Shown here in pieces: positions 47,101 through 60,300 of a stretch of DNA of 64,000 nt; position 1 is the stretch's first letter; each line of letters opens with the position of its first letter. The DNA comes from Lineus longissimus. Taxonomy: Eukaryota; Nemertea; Pilidiophora; Heteronemertea; Lineidae. The DNA lies in assembly GCF_910592395.1 (NCBI RefSeq), contig NC_088325.1, positions 14,386,109 to 14,450,108 on the forward strand, written 5' to 3'. Below the pieces are notes generated by a model, which was not told the origin of the DNA, made no database searches, and saw only the letters and a list, made by a program, of their open reading frames with translations. The position numbers and the translations under genes were made by a program.

Positions 47101-50100
47101 GAGTGGGAGAGGGACTTGCACAATCTGGTCTGGGCTCCTCGATGTCCATGAGTTAATTCAAACCGTCTGAAACAAGCCAGAGACACAGTCTGTGCTATAA
47201 TCAATACGAGGTGAGACAGTCACAACCAGACCGTATCAGACCTGTCAATCCCACCAAGATACCAACAGTGCGAGAGATGCGATGAACCAAACTGATTGGT
47301 CTGATTGTGGCTGTCCCATCTCTCACCATCTGAAAAAAACGGTCTGGTTGTGACCGTCCCGTCTCTAAACGTGTTAGCGGTTGGGACTGTCTCATCTCTC
47401 CTATTGTGTTGGCAACAACGAATGGCTCCGCCAGGTCTAAGTTGGTCTGGCTGTGACTGTCTCTTCTTCCCTAAGGTGTGTTTGCAACACGACGTACATG
47501 TGGCTGCCAAGTCCGATTCAGTCCAGTTGTGACGGTCTCAGCTCTGACAGTGGTGCTTCATTCTGCCATCACAGTGAGAGAGACGAGACAGTCACAACCA
47601 GAAGCAACCATACGACGTGAGCGATTGGACACTGAATCAGTCCTGTTTATCTCTGCTCTCTGACCGTCAGTCTGGCTGTAACTGTCTCTTCTCCCCTAAG
47701 GTGTGTTGGTAATACGACATACATGGAGCTGCCAAGTCCGATTCAGTCCAGTTGTGACTGTCTCAGCTCTGACAGTGGCGCTGCCATTCTGCCATCTCAG
47801 TGCGAGAGACGAGACAGTCACAACCAGAAGCAGCCATATGACGGGAAAGATTGGACACTGAATCAGTCCTGTTTATCTCTGCTCTCTGACCGTCGGTCTG
47901 GCTGTGACTGTCTCTTCTCCCCTAAAGGTGTGTTTGTAACACGACCTACATGCAGCTGCCAAGTCCGATTCAGTCCAGTTGTGACTGTCTCAGCTCTGAC
48001 AGTGGCGCTGCCATTCTGCCATCTCAGTGCGAGAGACGAGACAGTCACAACCAGAAGCAGCCATATGACGGGAAAGATTGGACACTGAATCAGTCCTGTT
48101 TATCTCTGCTCTCTGACCGTCGGTCTGGCTGTAACTGTCTCTTCTCCCCTAAGGTGTGTTGGTAATACGACATACATGGAGCTGCCAAGTCCGATTCAGT
48201 CCAGTTGTGACTGTCTCAGCTCTGACAGTGGCGCTGCATTCTGCCATCACAGTGCTGTTGGTGACTGTCTAAACTCTCTCATCGTGTTTGCAACATGCTT
48301 GAGCTGCATGGCCGGTGTAACAGTAACAAATGCCCCCATGGAAAAAACGTGTGAGCGGTTGGGACTGTCTCAACTCTCTCATCGTGTAGGCAACATGCTT
48401 GAGCTGCATGGCCGGTGTAACAGTAACAAATACCCCCATGGAAAAAACGTTAGCGGTTGTGACTGTCTCAACTCTCTCATCGTGTTGGCAACATGCTTGA
48501 GCTGCATGGCCGGTGTAACAGTAACAAATACCCCCATGGAAAAAACGTTAGCGGTTGTGACTGTCTCAACTCTCTCATCGTGTTGGCAACATGCTTGAGC
48601 TGCATGGCCGGTGTAACAGTAACAAATGCCCCCATGGAAAAAACACGTTAGCGGTTGGGACTGTCTCAACTCTCTTATCGTGCTTGGGCTGCATGGCCCA
48701 ATTCGGTCTCATTATGACTATCTGATCACAACGTGTTGGAAAAGGTGTGGAGCTGCTGTCCGGTTACGTGACCATGGTCTTGACAACCAAGCAACACAAC
48801 CTGCCCTACAATTATTAAGGAGTGGGAGAGGGACTTGCACAATCTGGTCTGGGCTCCTCGATGTCCATGAGTTAATTCAAACCGTCTGAAACAAGCCAGA
48901 GACACAGTCTGTGCTATAATCAATACGAGGTGAGACAGTCACAACCAGACCGTATCAGACCTGTCAATCCCACCAAGATACCAACAGTGCGAGAGATGCG
49001 ATGAACCAAACTGATTGGTCTGATTGTGGCTATCCCATCTCTCACCATTTGAAAAAAAACGGTCTGTTTGTGACCGTCCCGTCTAGATCTCTAAACGTGT
49101 CAGCGGTTGGGACTGTCTCATCTCTCTCATTGTGTTGGCTAAAACGAATGGCTCCGCCAGGTCTAAGTTGGTCTGGCTGTGACTGTCTCATCGCCCCTAA
49201 GGTGTGTTTGCAACACGACGTACATGTAGCTGCCAAGTCCGATTCAGTCCAGTTGTGACTGTCTCAGCTCTGACAGTGGCGCTGCCATTCTGCCATCACA
49301 GTGCGAGAGACGAGACAGTCACAACCAGAAGCAGCCATACGACGGGAAAGATTGGACACTGAATCAGTCCTGTTTATCTCTGCTCTCTGACCGTCGGTCT
49401 GGCTGTGACTGTCTCTTCTCCCCTAAGGTGTGTTTGCAACACGACGTACATGTAGCTGCCAAGTCCGATTCAGTCCAGTTGTGACTGTCTCAGCTCTGAC
49501 AGTGGCGCTGCCATTCTGCCATCACAGTGCTGTTGGTGACTGTCTGATCTCTCTTGTGTGAAACTGCCTGGTTCGATTCGACCTGGTTGTGACTGTCTCA
49601 ACTATCTCATCGTGTTGGCAACATGCTTGGGCTGCATGGCCCAATTCGGTCTCATTCTGACTATTTGATTACAGCGGGTTGGAAAGGTTGTGGAGCTGCC
49701 AGTCCGGTTATGTGACCATGGTCTTGACAACCAAGCAACACAACCTGCCCTACAATTATCAGGGAGTGGGAGAGGGACTTGCACAATCTGGTCTGGGCTC
49801 CTCGATGTCCATGAGTTAATTCAAACTGTCTGAAACAAGTCAGAGACACAGTCTGTGCTATAATCAATACGAGGTGAGACAGTCACAACCAGACCGTATC
49901 AGACCTGTCAATCCCACCATGATACCAACAGTGCGAGAGATGCGATGAACCAAACTGATTGGTCTGATTGTGGCTATCCCATCTCTCACCATTTGAAAAA
50001 AAACGGTCTGTTTGTGACCGTCCCGTCTAGATCTCTAAACGTGTTAGCGGTTGGGACTGTCTCATCTCTCTCATTGTGTTGGCTAAAACGAATGGCTCCG

Positions 50101-50570
50101 CCAGGTCTAAGTCGGTCTGGTTGTGACTGTCTCTTCTTCCCTAAGGTGTGTTTGCAACACGACGTACATGTAGCTGCCAAGTCCGATTCAGTCCAGTTGT
50201 GACTGTCTCAGCTCTGACAGTGGCGCTGCATTCTGCCATCACAGTGCGAGAGACGAGACAGTCACAACCAGAAGCAGTCATACGACGGGAAAGATTGGAC
50301 ACTGAATCAGACCTGTTTATCTCTGCTCTCTGACCGTCAGTCTGGCTGTGACTGTCTCTTCTCCCCGAAGGTGTGTTTGGAACACGATGTACATGTGGCT
50401 GCCAAGTCCGATTCAGTCCAGTTGTGACTGTCTCAGCTCTGACAGTGGCGCTGCCATTCTGCCATCTCAGTGCGAGAGACGAGACAGTCACAAGCAGAAG
50501 CAGCCATATGACGGGAAAGATTGGACACTGAATCAGTCCTGTTTATCTCTGCTCTCTGACCGTTGGCATT
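44150..50570 (+). repeat. Complex satellite with higher-order repeat structure (about 6.4 kb)
   Basis: Three block types alternate. Block 1 is a 100-bp unit (gactgtctcaactctctcat to catggaaaaaacgtgtgagc), with six tandem copies at about 45304-45907 and further runs at 44175-44390 and 48270-48660. Block 2 is about 480 bp and starts ctgcatggcccaattcg at 44412, 45938, 46970, 48688 and 49630. Block 3 units of about 225 bp contain gtccgattcagtccagttg and gacactgaatcagtcctg. Block order repeats, so these are five higher-order units of about 0.9-1.7 kb. The core gtgactgtctc and its reverse complement recur throughout. Open frames inside are products of the repeat, not genes. Confidence 0.9.
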
Positions 50571-53500
50571 ATGTTGGAACAGTCAGGCCTTGTTTGGTCT
50601 GACTGTCTCATATCTCTCATCAAGTTGGCAAAGCAGTAGAGGTTCAATTCTTTATGAATGTGACTGAAGCCCGATTCAGTCTTTGACCATGTGCGCAGTT
50701 TGTCCGTATGAGTGAAGACAGTCCCCCTTTTTGCGTTGACGACAATTTCGTTGATGGCCGGGACTTGACATCAACTTGTGACCAAGCTCGATCTTACTGC
50801 TGGCTTACTGCTCGGCTGTCCCCCACTCTCACGAGGTGAATGGCCAGAGGGAGCTTCACCCTGTCTTCATGTACCCAGTTCATCCGTCTGACTCGATCGC
50901 GAGTTGTCGCTACAGTCTTACAGGTTGGACATGGCATCAAGATTACAGTGTGCCGAGTCGGAAGCTCTGTCAGAGGCAGAAGGGTCCCGATGTTGTCTCA
51001 GGTCAGTGCATGGGGTCCTCAAAGTCTTTATAATGGTGATCCCTACCCAAGTAAGGTGCCTGGGTCTGTCTTCAAGGTTCAACGAGATGAAAGATCTTTT
51101 AGCAGTGGAAGGTTACTGATGTTGTCCAAGGTGCATGAGGTCCTCAAGTCGCACTAGGGTAGAGATGGGGAGGGATCCTCCCCTACATGTATGGTACCTG
51201 AGTCTGTCTTCAAAGAATAGCGAGTTTGAAGCTCTGCCAAAGCAGAAGGGTCTTGATGTCGTCCCAGGGGCGTGAGGAATCCCACGTACATGAGCTACCT
51301 TAGGCCGTCCTTGGCTATATGAGCTACTTCATGTAGACTACTGTAGTTTCAAGTAGGTTGCTTGAGTTTCCAGTGGGCTCTTGAGCTGTCTCTATGCCCT
51401 GGTCAGGCCTGTTTTCAAGTGTAGAACGAGACAGCAGGTCTGCCAATGACAGACAAGTCCCAAGTAGATTGGATGTACCAGGATCATGGGTTGTATCAGG
51501 TACATCCCATGTCAAACTTGAGGTACATGAGTTGTCTCAATGGCAGATCGATCCGCCTTCAAGAGTATCCTACTTAAAAGTAGGATAAAATCTCGAGATC
51601 GAAGGCTCCAGCTTACAGTTCAGTGACACTAGTTGTCCTTGTCTCATACTGAACGAGACGAGATTGTGACAACATCCCTCGTGTTTTCGGCTTGGTATTA
51701 ACCATCCAACTGGCGTAAATAGCCAGGCGTCTCTACACTGTTTCTTGAGACATCTTAGAGATCAGTTCTGTGCCTCACTTGATAATTACATCGAAATTTC
51801 CTTAATGACAGACCATGGCTGCATTTAATCAAACAAACAAACTTGTGATGTATATTAATACGATATTACAATACTTTATTCTGAAGAATACATGATTATT
51901 TTAACACGGATTGGGATTTGTTCGTTATCTAAGCACATTCTTATCACCTGACACACTATCATTCTGAGAGAAACATCGAAATGCCTGTAGTCAATTAAAG
52001 TGCCAAACTATTTCAAATCACGTGTGGATCTTTTTTGTGACCTTTTCAGCAGGGCTTGAATGTGGTTAAAAGTGATTTCATTTCACGACGACCAGTTGCA
52101 CTCAGGATGCATGGGTCTCGTGGTGTTAGGAGAAATCAAAGTGACTCCAAAACTACATGATTTCAGGGCAAAATTGATGCAGCATGCCAGTATGTTGATA
52201 TATCTCTCAGAATGAGGCTGGAATACTGAGTAACTATATAAACACCTCGACCATCTAACGATGAGAACAAGAGGGAGGGACATTTAGACCTATGACTGCG
52301 CCATCCTATACAATGAAAGAATTGGCCCATTGGAATATTCTACCTGTCAGTATAGCAGTGTCTGCTTATGACTCACTTGTACACAGTCAGAGTGATGATG
52401 GACGAAATAGGACTTGAGTGAAACATTCAATACGGAGTATTTAAGCCTTTTAGATGTAGCTGGCAGTCAAATGAAAACATTAACTGTGACATAATGTTGT
52501 GGAGATTTAGAGAAAACATTAGCAGTTATGTTTAATAAATACATGCAATATAATAAATACAGGTAGAAGATAATAGAATAAATGCATTAACAGTGAGCTA
52601 GATGATAACACAGAGTCAGACGTACTTAAGAGAAAACTGGAGGTATATGTAAACACAAGTTTGATTGACAGAGTGAAAAATTATTAAACAAAGACTACAG
52701 CAGACGAGATAAACACAAAAATAAACAGACTTTGTACATGTACAATAGTAATACAGAAAGTATTGAACAGTATAACCACAGCAACAGGTATATGTAAACA
52801 CAAGTTTGATTGACAGAGTGAAAAATTATTAAACAAAGACTACAGCAGACGAGATAAACACAAAAATAAACAGACTTTGTACATGTACAATAGTAATACA
52901 GAAAGTATTGAACAGTATAACCACAGCAACAGCATAATTGTCTGGAAAAATGCAGACTTAAAACCACTGACTATATAGGCTGTAAAATGATATGATAAAC
53001 ATGTTTGAATAATCATTAAAACTTTTACAAGGACTGAAAATTCAGTACATGAAATGAAACTCTTCTAGGTTTCGGATGACTGTATTATAGCGACTGATTA
53101 GGGAGGCCTGCGTAGAAGGCTCCATTCTGAGAACATTGTATACATGACTTAGTTAGTAATTGATGACTGTCAGTAGGCCTATAGATGATATATTTACAAA
53201 TATAAATATAAGGACATGGTGTCTTCCATAATGCAGGAAGAAAACAAATTCACATCTCATTAATTGACAAGACGAACACAGAGACAAGATAAGACATTTT
53301 ATCACAGTTTCTAAAATTAAATGGTGAATAATTGGAATTATAATCTCATTTACTTTAAATATTATGACAAAAAATCACAGGAATTCTGGAATGTTTATAA
53401 GTAGCTTGACAAGAAAATCTGTAACGCCAAATTTATGGAATACCGTAGTTTATATACAATCAAATCTGAAACCCATCCTAAAATACATTCCTACAACTAA

Positions 53501-54303
53501 CTATTTGTAAATACAAATATATCCTTACAGCAGTTTTTCAGCTGTCACTAGTCCAGATAATACTTATGCTAATCCTTAAAACTAATTTGGTCATAAGAGT
53601 AAACTATATCTAAAATTATGCAGCATAATATAAACTGTAAAACTGGATGGAACTGCTGATGAATAAACATCAATAAAGATATGTAAAATTTACAACGAAA
53701 TTGGACAAAATATATACTGCACATGTCCATGTACAGGGTGTTCCTGTATTCCTCAAAGGTACAAATCTGTTGTTCAAATGGCCTCAAGTTAATGCAAACA
53801 GTGAAATGGTGCATTGTATGCTGAATCTTTAGCAGTATCACTGTCAGTATCACTAAGATTGTCTCAGACAAGCAGTTCAACTTTCGTTCAGAATCTTGAA
53901 TACAAAAGCATCAGGCATGTTCATTGGCTCAATGTGTTCAACAAATTTCTTGTGATGGTCTAAAAAACAGCTGCCAGGCCCCATACATCTGAAACCCAAA
54001 CAGCTTCATACTAAAAAAACCTAAGCCTTGAACTACATTTTACATTCAGGCTTCTCTTCACATTGTCAAAACGTCTCTACCCTGCTCCAAACATGTTTCA
54101 TACTTTCCCATATCAAATGGCATAAGGAAGCTAAACAACTCTAAAAGACACTACATCAGGCTCATATAAATCCACAACCATTTAACTGATTAGTTCTGCA
54201 CCTCACCAAAAGGTGCACCACTCACTGGAGGCTATTTAGTATCAACTGATACTGGAACTATCCAAACTGCCAGTTGCTATGGCCACTTTGTCTAAGGAAC
54301 ATG
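50571..54303. other. Gene-poor repeat-bearing region; probable 3' UTR of the minus-strand gene
   Basis: From 50571 to about 51600, decayed relatives of the satellite occur, with a diverged pair of gaagctctgtc...gcagaagggtc segments near 50960 and 51228. From 51700 the sequence is AT-rich and unique apart from the 145-bp duplication at 52643-52932. The right-hand part up to 54303 is probably the 3' UTR of the minus-strand Ig/FN3 gene. No other exon is recognised. Confidence 0.45.
52643..52932 (+). repeat. Two tandem 145-bp copies, apparently identical
   Basis: The unit starts gtatatgtaaacacaag at 52643 and again at 52788, and ends gtataaccacagcaacag before each junction. I find no difference between the copies by eye, so the duplication is very recent or an assembly artefact. 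Confidence 0.9.
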
Positions 54304-57300
54304 TTAGAACATGGCAGCTGTTGCTGTGTCAGCCTCACCAGGCATGTGACGGTAGCTTGATATCCGCACAGAAGTGTAGTCCTGTTCGTCATCACTTACA
54401 ATCCTCGAGTCTGGAATCTTCTGAGAGGTCACACCGGAAACGGTGCTAAACGTCGCTGACTTCTTCTTGTAGTGTTTGGATGGTGGTTTGGGGGACGCAG
54501 ATAACTGTCTGGAAATGTAAAACAAGATTCACTCACAATTCCATAACAGTGGCATTATCTTGTGACTAAGGGATGTCCAACTCATTACCTGGGTTCCCCA
54601 CAGGGATGGGTACTTCCCAAAGATGGTAAACCATCTGGTCTTGGAGAAGGCTTGATGGAATATTAGAGGATGCATTAATCTGCTTGCCAGCAGAGAGCTG
54701 CTGTCAAACAAGAATGTCCTACCTGCGTTCCCATTCTGACTCTGCCTTCTTCAAGACTTTCAACTTCTGTTCTTTCTCTCGTCGTTTGGTGGCCATATGT
54801 TCCTCGTTGACGGTGGCATATAATGGATCTTCCACGGTCACACCAGGGGGCAGGGTAAGCCGGGGTTTATTATTGGCATAGACGTTAGAGTGATAGTCAC
54901 CAATCTCTGCATAGCTGGGCTCGGAGTCTTTCTTGGTCAGGGCTGGAAGGGGAGAAATCATTTCAAGATCCTTCTAACTCTTGTTAGGAACAGCTTTACT
55001 ACAGGTGCTCCTTACCTATTCCAAGGAGGTGGTTGGAGATATATTCTCCTGGGAATCTAAAGGATATTTCTGGAGGTGCGTGCTTGCCTAAGATTATTCC
55101 CATATGCTGTCAAGCCTTGAGAAGAACAAAGTGGCGAGATCTGCCGGACAAAACCTATGTCTCCCATATTGGTATTAAACAACCCTCTTTGAAATGTTCT
55201 CTTTTTGACCCGGGCGGAGGAAGTTGAGAAATGCCAATTTCAAACATCTGCAACAAAATTTCAATGGATGTGTCCATACCTTGTTTATTTCTTTCCTCCT
55301 GTTGCTGTCCTACTGGATATGGCACTCGGTCACTGTCGTGAACAATTTCCTGAAACAACCAGTTGAAATACATCACTCAACGTCGACTGACTCATAAGCT
55401 TCACTTTTAGAGCCAGCGATAACTTGCCTTGGAGGGCAAGTGCTAAGGGCATGATGTCGTACCAACTGCCTTTTAACGTCAATGTGAAAAGTTTGTCATT
55501 ACTTACTGACATTGGTTGTATTCCACTCATACAGTCACTCCATATGATGGGCCGGCCCAGGTCTCTTGCTTGCGATCATTCTTTGTCATATGTACTGGTA
55601 TAGTTTATCCTCTAGATAAAATGTCCTCCTAACTCAATCTTTTCTCCATGAACAACTCTCCTCAACGGAAGAGGCTAGAGAAGCAGGTCAAGGACAGATT
55701 GCCGCGAAAATTTATAAATAGTTTGGGAAGCTGGCTTGACATCCTGACAAATCCGGCCATCGATCACTCGATATGTGACCTCGATATGTTTACTCCCTCA
55801 ATCAGAAAGATGCGTAAGGAGTAGGCCCTGTTTGCAAGAGGATGCTGCAAGAGGATGTTATAAGTTTCCCGAACTATTTATAAATTTTCGCGGCAATCTG
55901 TCCTGGACCTGCTTCTCTAGTCTCTTCCCTCCTCAACTAACTTAAAATTCCCTCTACCCAAAAGTACACACAGATCTGTGATGTCATCACTACATGAGCA
56001 CAATGTCATTATTTGTGTGTAAGTGGTCTGCTAGTGGCCCATTGCTAGGTCAGACTGGCCATCATAAACCCCAATTAGTCCTCAAAGAATAGGCTTCATC
56101 TTTCCTAAGCTTTAATAAGAAAAGTCTCGACTGTAGGCCTAATCTCTAGTTCTGACAGTCCTTGGGTGCTCTCATATCTCACTAATCTAGGATGCTTTCT
56201 CTAAAATGAGCAGCCGTCACAGAGGATAATATGCTTACATGAAGTTCATACTCCGTCTGAGCCCCAACGCGGATCCTTGGAATGGAGCCGTGGGGAGATC
56301 GCGCTCGAGGTGGTGGCAATGGCACATGCAGCTCCTCCATTGGCTGATCAGTCACATCTAGTGGTTGCCGTGACAACAGGACAACATCAGGATCCTTCGA
56401 TCTGGAAACAAGAGGAGTGAAATCACGTGTGAGGTGTTTTTGAATAGAAATTGACACCAAACTGAAGCTACAGGTGCACGCGGTTGTCTCATTCAAAGGT
56501 TTCCCCTTGGTGAATTGGAAAATATAAAAGAAGTGTCACTCCAAATGTAGCAATTTGAAAACCTGGTAGCGGAACGAAAAAAGAATCTTGTGCATGCACA
56601 AAAGACAATCCACACTAGCTGAAAAGGAAAGTGCCACGCCCAAAAACCTGATCGCCCAAACTCACAACCAAAACCTGCATGCATTAATCCTCTGGACTTA
56701 CGAGGTTGAGTTAGTGTCACATTCCACCCCTGTGTTACAGACTGTGTCACTCAAGTCACTGTCTTCGCTGATGTCCCCGTCCTCTTCGTCGGAGCTAAAG
56801 TAAATCCTGTGGGAATGTTGGGGTGTTAGAGGTTAGTTATTGGGTGAAGCCAAGCCTGAAGTGACTGAGTTCATGTTACTGTGTTAGACTGACGTCTGAG
56901 CTAATCATCAAGGTTTCCACAAGAGAAGATGAGCTTATGTCTGTAGATGGAATGTTTATACCGGTAACTAAGAAACATGACTGTTCTGACATGAACAATT
57001 GATCAGACACGGTACATGTAAGTTATGATCTCCACCCGTAGTTAGAAAAGCCTTTTTTCGGATTGCCATGGAACATGAGGGGGGAGCGGGGGGCGGGGGA
57101 GGGCTCTAACTAGTCATCTGGGAGAAAGAGAATTTGGTTTGGTTTACATCTAGACGGGACAATATACCAGGCCAGGAGGTATCTGAGGCCTTATTTTGGT
57201 TTCAGGATTGCTGAAAAAGAAGGTGAGGGCCTAGCCTATAATCTATTCACTCTGTTGGTTAACCCAGTCACTTGAGTGACTACCAGGACCACTCCCTAGC

Positions 57301-60300
57301 TATAACCACATCATGCTGCACAGTAAATAACTGCCCACCTCTCTTCAATCACTGACGGTTTCCTTCTGAAAGTTCAGTCAAGAAAGAAGTTATTTCCAAC
57401 AAGAAACATGTATTGAATGATATCAAATGCATGCAACTTCATGCAACTGAAGCTGAAAAAGGCCGAGTGATCAACTTGAACCTATTCAGGACTGACGCAA
57501 GCATCCTTTGCCAGTGAGAGTCACACAAATAGTTCTTGTGGCGTTACTGGTGGAAGTGGGACAGCATTGGCAGATCTGCCGTGGACGATTCACATCAACT
57601 CAGATATCACACGAAGCTATACTCACTTGAAGAAGACGTCCGAATCCTTTGCGTTGATCTTGACTGACTGTGACTTGTGTGACGTCTCAACAGCATTCGT
57701 AGGGTAGTATTCATCCGGCGTGTCATAGTACCCAACGTTATCGTAGACGGCAGACGTCAGGTCATAGAAACCGCTCGCTCTCTTGGTCTTCTTGTGGCTG
57801 ACCGCTGGTTCGAAGGTTTTGGTCTGTTTGGCCTGTTTTGGTGGCTTCTGTTTTGGCTCGTCTTTGTAGTAATGGCTGAAAGTAGAGGAAACACAACTGG
57901 ATTAGTCACAACAAACATCTTATTGTCTCTCAAGTATAAACTGGGCCCAGTTTTTCAAAACAAGCTTTCTCACTAACGCTGGCATTAACTGACTTGGCTT
58001 TATCTCAACCTCAGAGCTGTGTGAGTTACAAGATAACGTGATGCATATCTTACTTTTCCATGCCCTTGGGAATCTTGAGTTGTCTTGGTTTGCCCTGCTG
58101 GCCATGACTCGGGGTGTCGTAAAGCAAGTCCATCTGTTTCTGCTTCACCTTCCTCTGGCGTATACAGCAGCAGACGATAACGACAATGATGACGAAAACC
58201 AGGATGACGCAGCCGATGATGATGCCGATCAGGGCTCCAAGGCCGAGGGCTGCTGTACTGGCTAGCGGCCCTGAAAGAGTGCATAAAGAGTTTGAAAACA
58301 TCACCAGCATGATGACAAGGAGGATTGTAAAGTGAAAGATCGTTTATATTTATTTGATAGCAATGGGTGATGAGGAGTATAACCCTGCCAATGAAGATAC
58401 CAAACAGGCTTCGAGGACATGAGAAAACGGATAAGACTTTCTGAGTTCACCTGGGTTTGTCGTGACTGAATATCGTGGTGAGAAAGGTCCAGTGCCGTAT
58501 CTATTATAGCCTGCCACCTGTAGGCTATAACTGGTACCACTCTCCAACCCAGTCAGCGTGACATTACTGTCGGTGGTTTTCTTTTGTAACGTGGCCCTCT
58601 TCCTTCTGCGTCCTGTCTCGGGGGAGTAGGAGATGATATAGCCTTGAACACCGTACACCATGTCCAGGGCTTCCCAGGACAGGGAGACTGAATCAGGACC
58701 AGTCACACGGACTCCAGACTCAGATATCCGTGGGGACTCAGCTGGTGCTGAAAGTCATGACAGAATCATGTTGATAACAAAGTCAATGGGTACCAGCTGA
58801 AAACATCATTGAATATCTTACAATAAGACAAAGCGTGTTGCACTTTCAGTCAGTCAGGAAATTAAAGTTAGAACAAGCATTCGCTGTGTAAATACTGGCC
58901 GATTTTCTGCCCCTGCAGCCAAGATGGATTGTTCCAATCCTGTGGCAAGGAAACTTACGTGTTTCTCTCAGTGACTTTTCAATGACGACAGGCTTGCTCC
59001 ACTTCTGTATGAGTTTATTCCCGGCCCTCACCTGGACACGATACGTAAGAGATCGATCGAGGTTCTTGATGATGTGTTCTTTCCGCTGTTTGTTGTCAAG
59101 AAAGGCAGTGATCAGAGCGGAAGTGGCGTTGACTACTTGATGGCTGACCTCATACACGATGTTCACTGAAAGAAATCATGCTTTATTTTAAAACACCTTG
59201 ACTGGGACCTCCGACATTCTTCGACACTGAGAGATGGCGAGGACTATAGTGGTAGTTTCTTGCAAGCCATTCAGGACCAAGTTCCAGGCTATGGTTCTCC
59301 TTCATGGGTGATAACCTTCATTACAAGCAGCCTGACACTGGTATCTTGAAGACCTAATAGGTACCTGCTGTCCCCATAGTACTCACCTGGATCCCCATTG
59401 AGCTGACTAGGAGCCAACCAGGACAGGCTGATGCTATTCTTCCCATACACTGCTGCAACATTCATGGGCTCCCCAGGGGCTCCCTCTAACATCGTCACCG
59501 CATCAGACAACGGCCCGATCAAACCTGGCCCAACACCATTCTCACTCTGAACCTCAAACTGATAACTCTTGTAAGGTAACAGTCCCTTTAACACAGCTGG
59601 CGACTTCTCAACTTTGACCTTTGACTTGGCTGCTGCACCAATCAGTGTGGAGTAGACGTGATAAGCTGTGATCGGAGAATGGTTGTCTAAACCGTCGGTC
59701 CACGTAATTGTCACGGAATCTGATTGGATGTTAGAGATGGTGGGTTTGGACGGAGGATCAGGTAATGTAGGTACTGAAACACAAATACCAGATGTATTCA
59801 AAATAGCATATCTTAGAATTAATTCAAACTTGTTGTTTCTCAGATCATTTCTGTTGTCAGGTCAAGTTTGGTACATGACACTTGCCCCAGAAAGTGAGAC
59901 ACTGTCCAATCACAACTGACAGAGCCATTCACTGAAACGCTCTCGACATTTTTCCCATTCATCATACGAATCTCTGTAGGGAACTGGTGAAGCATAGACA
60001 TGTAGACCTACCTGAAAAGTTCTTCTTGTCTTCACCATTCACATTCACAGCCAAACAACTGTATGATGTCGTCACTGCGGGGCTTGTTATCTCCAAAGAA
60101 CCGCTAGCAAGTATTCTGTGATTAGGAACAGCTGTGCCAGTAATCTCAACAGTGTCCTTGAAGTATTTGATAGAGGGCACTGGCAGTCCTACAGCCTTGC
60201 ATGTGATGGTTAGGAGTGTACCATTGGCATGGGATTCAGCCACACTGAGGGAAGGCTGACCTGAAAGATGATGGCTTTTACATTAGACCCCGGCCGAGGC

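Noticed and set aside
45285-49585. ggttcgattcg words resembling a tRNA B box in the satellite
   Set aside because: One mismatch to the B-box consensus, no A box at the right distance and no tRNA fold. It is part of the satellite unit.
44150-50570. A regularly spaced repeat array resembling a CRISPR
   Set aside because: The host is eukaryotic, the units are long and contiguous without unique spacers, and no cas genes are present.
43998-50602. Many open frames of 60-140 codons with GGICYCYTGHAAQACC or SGCDCL
   Set aside because: They recur every 100 bp or with each higher-order unit on both strands, so they are products of the satellite.
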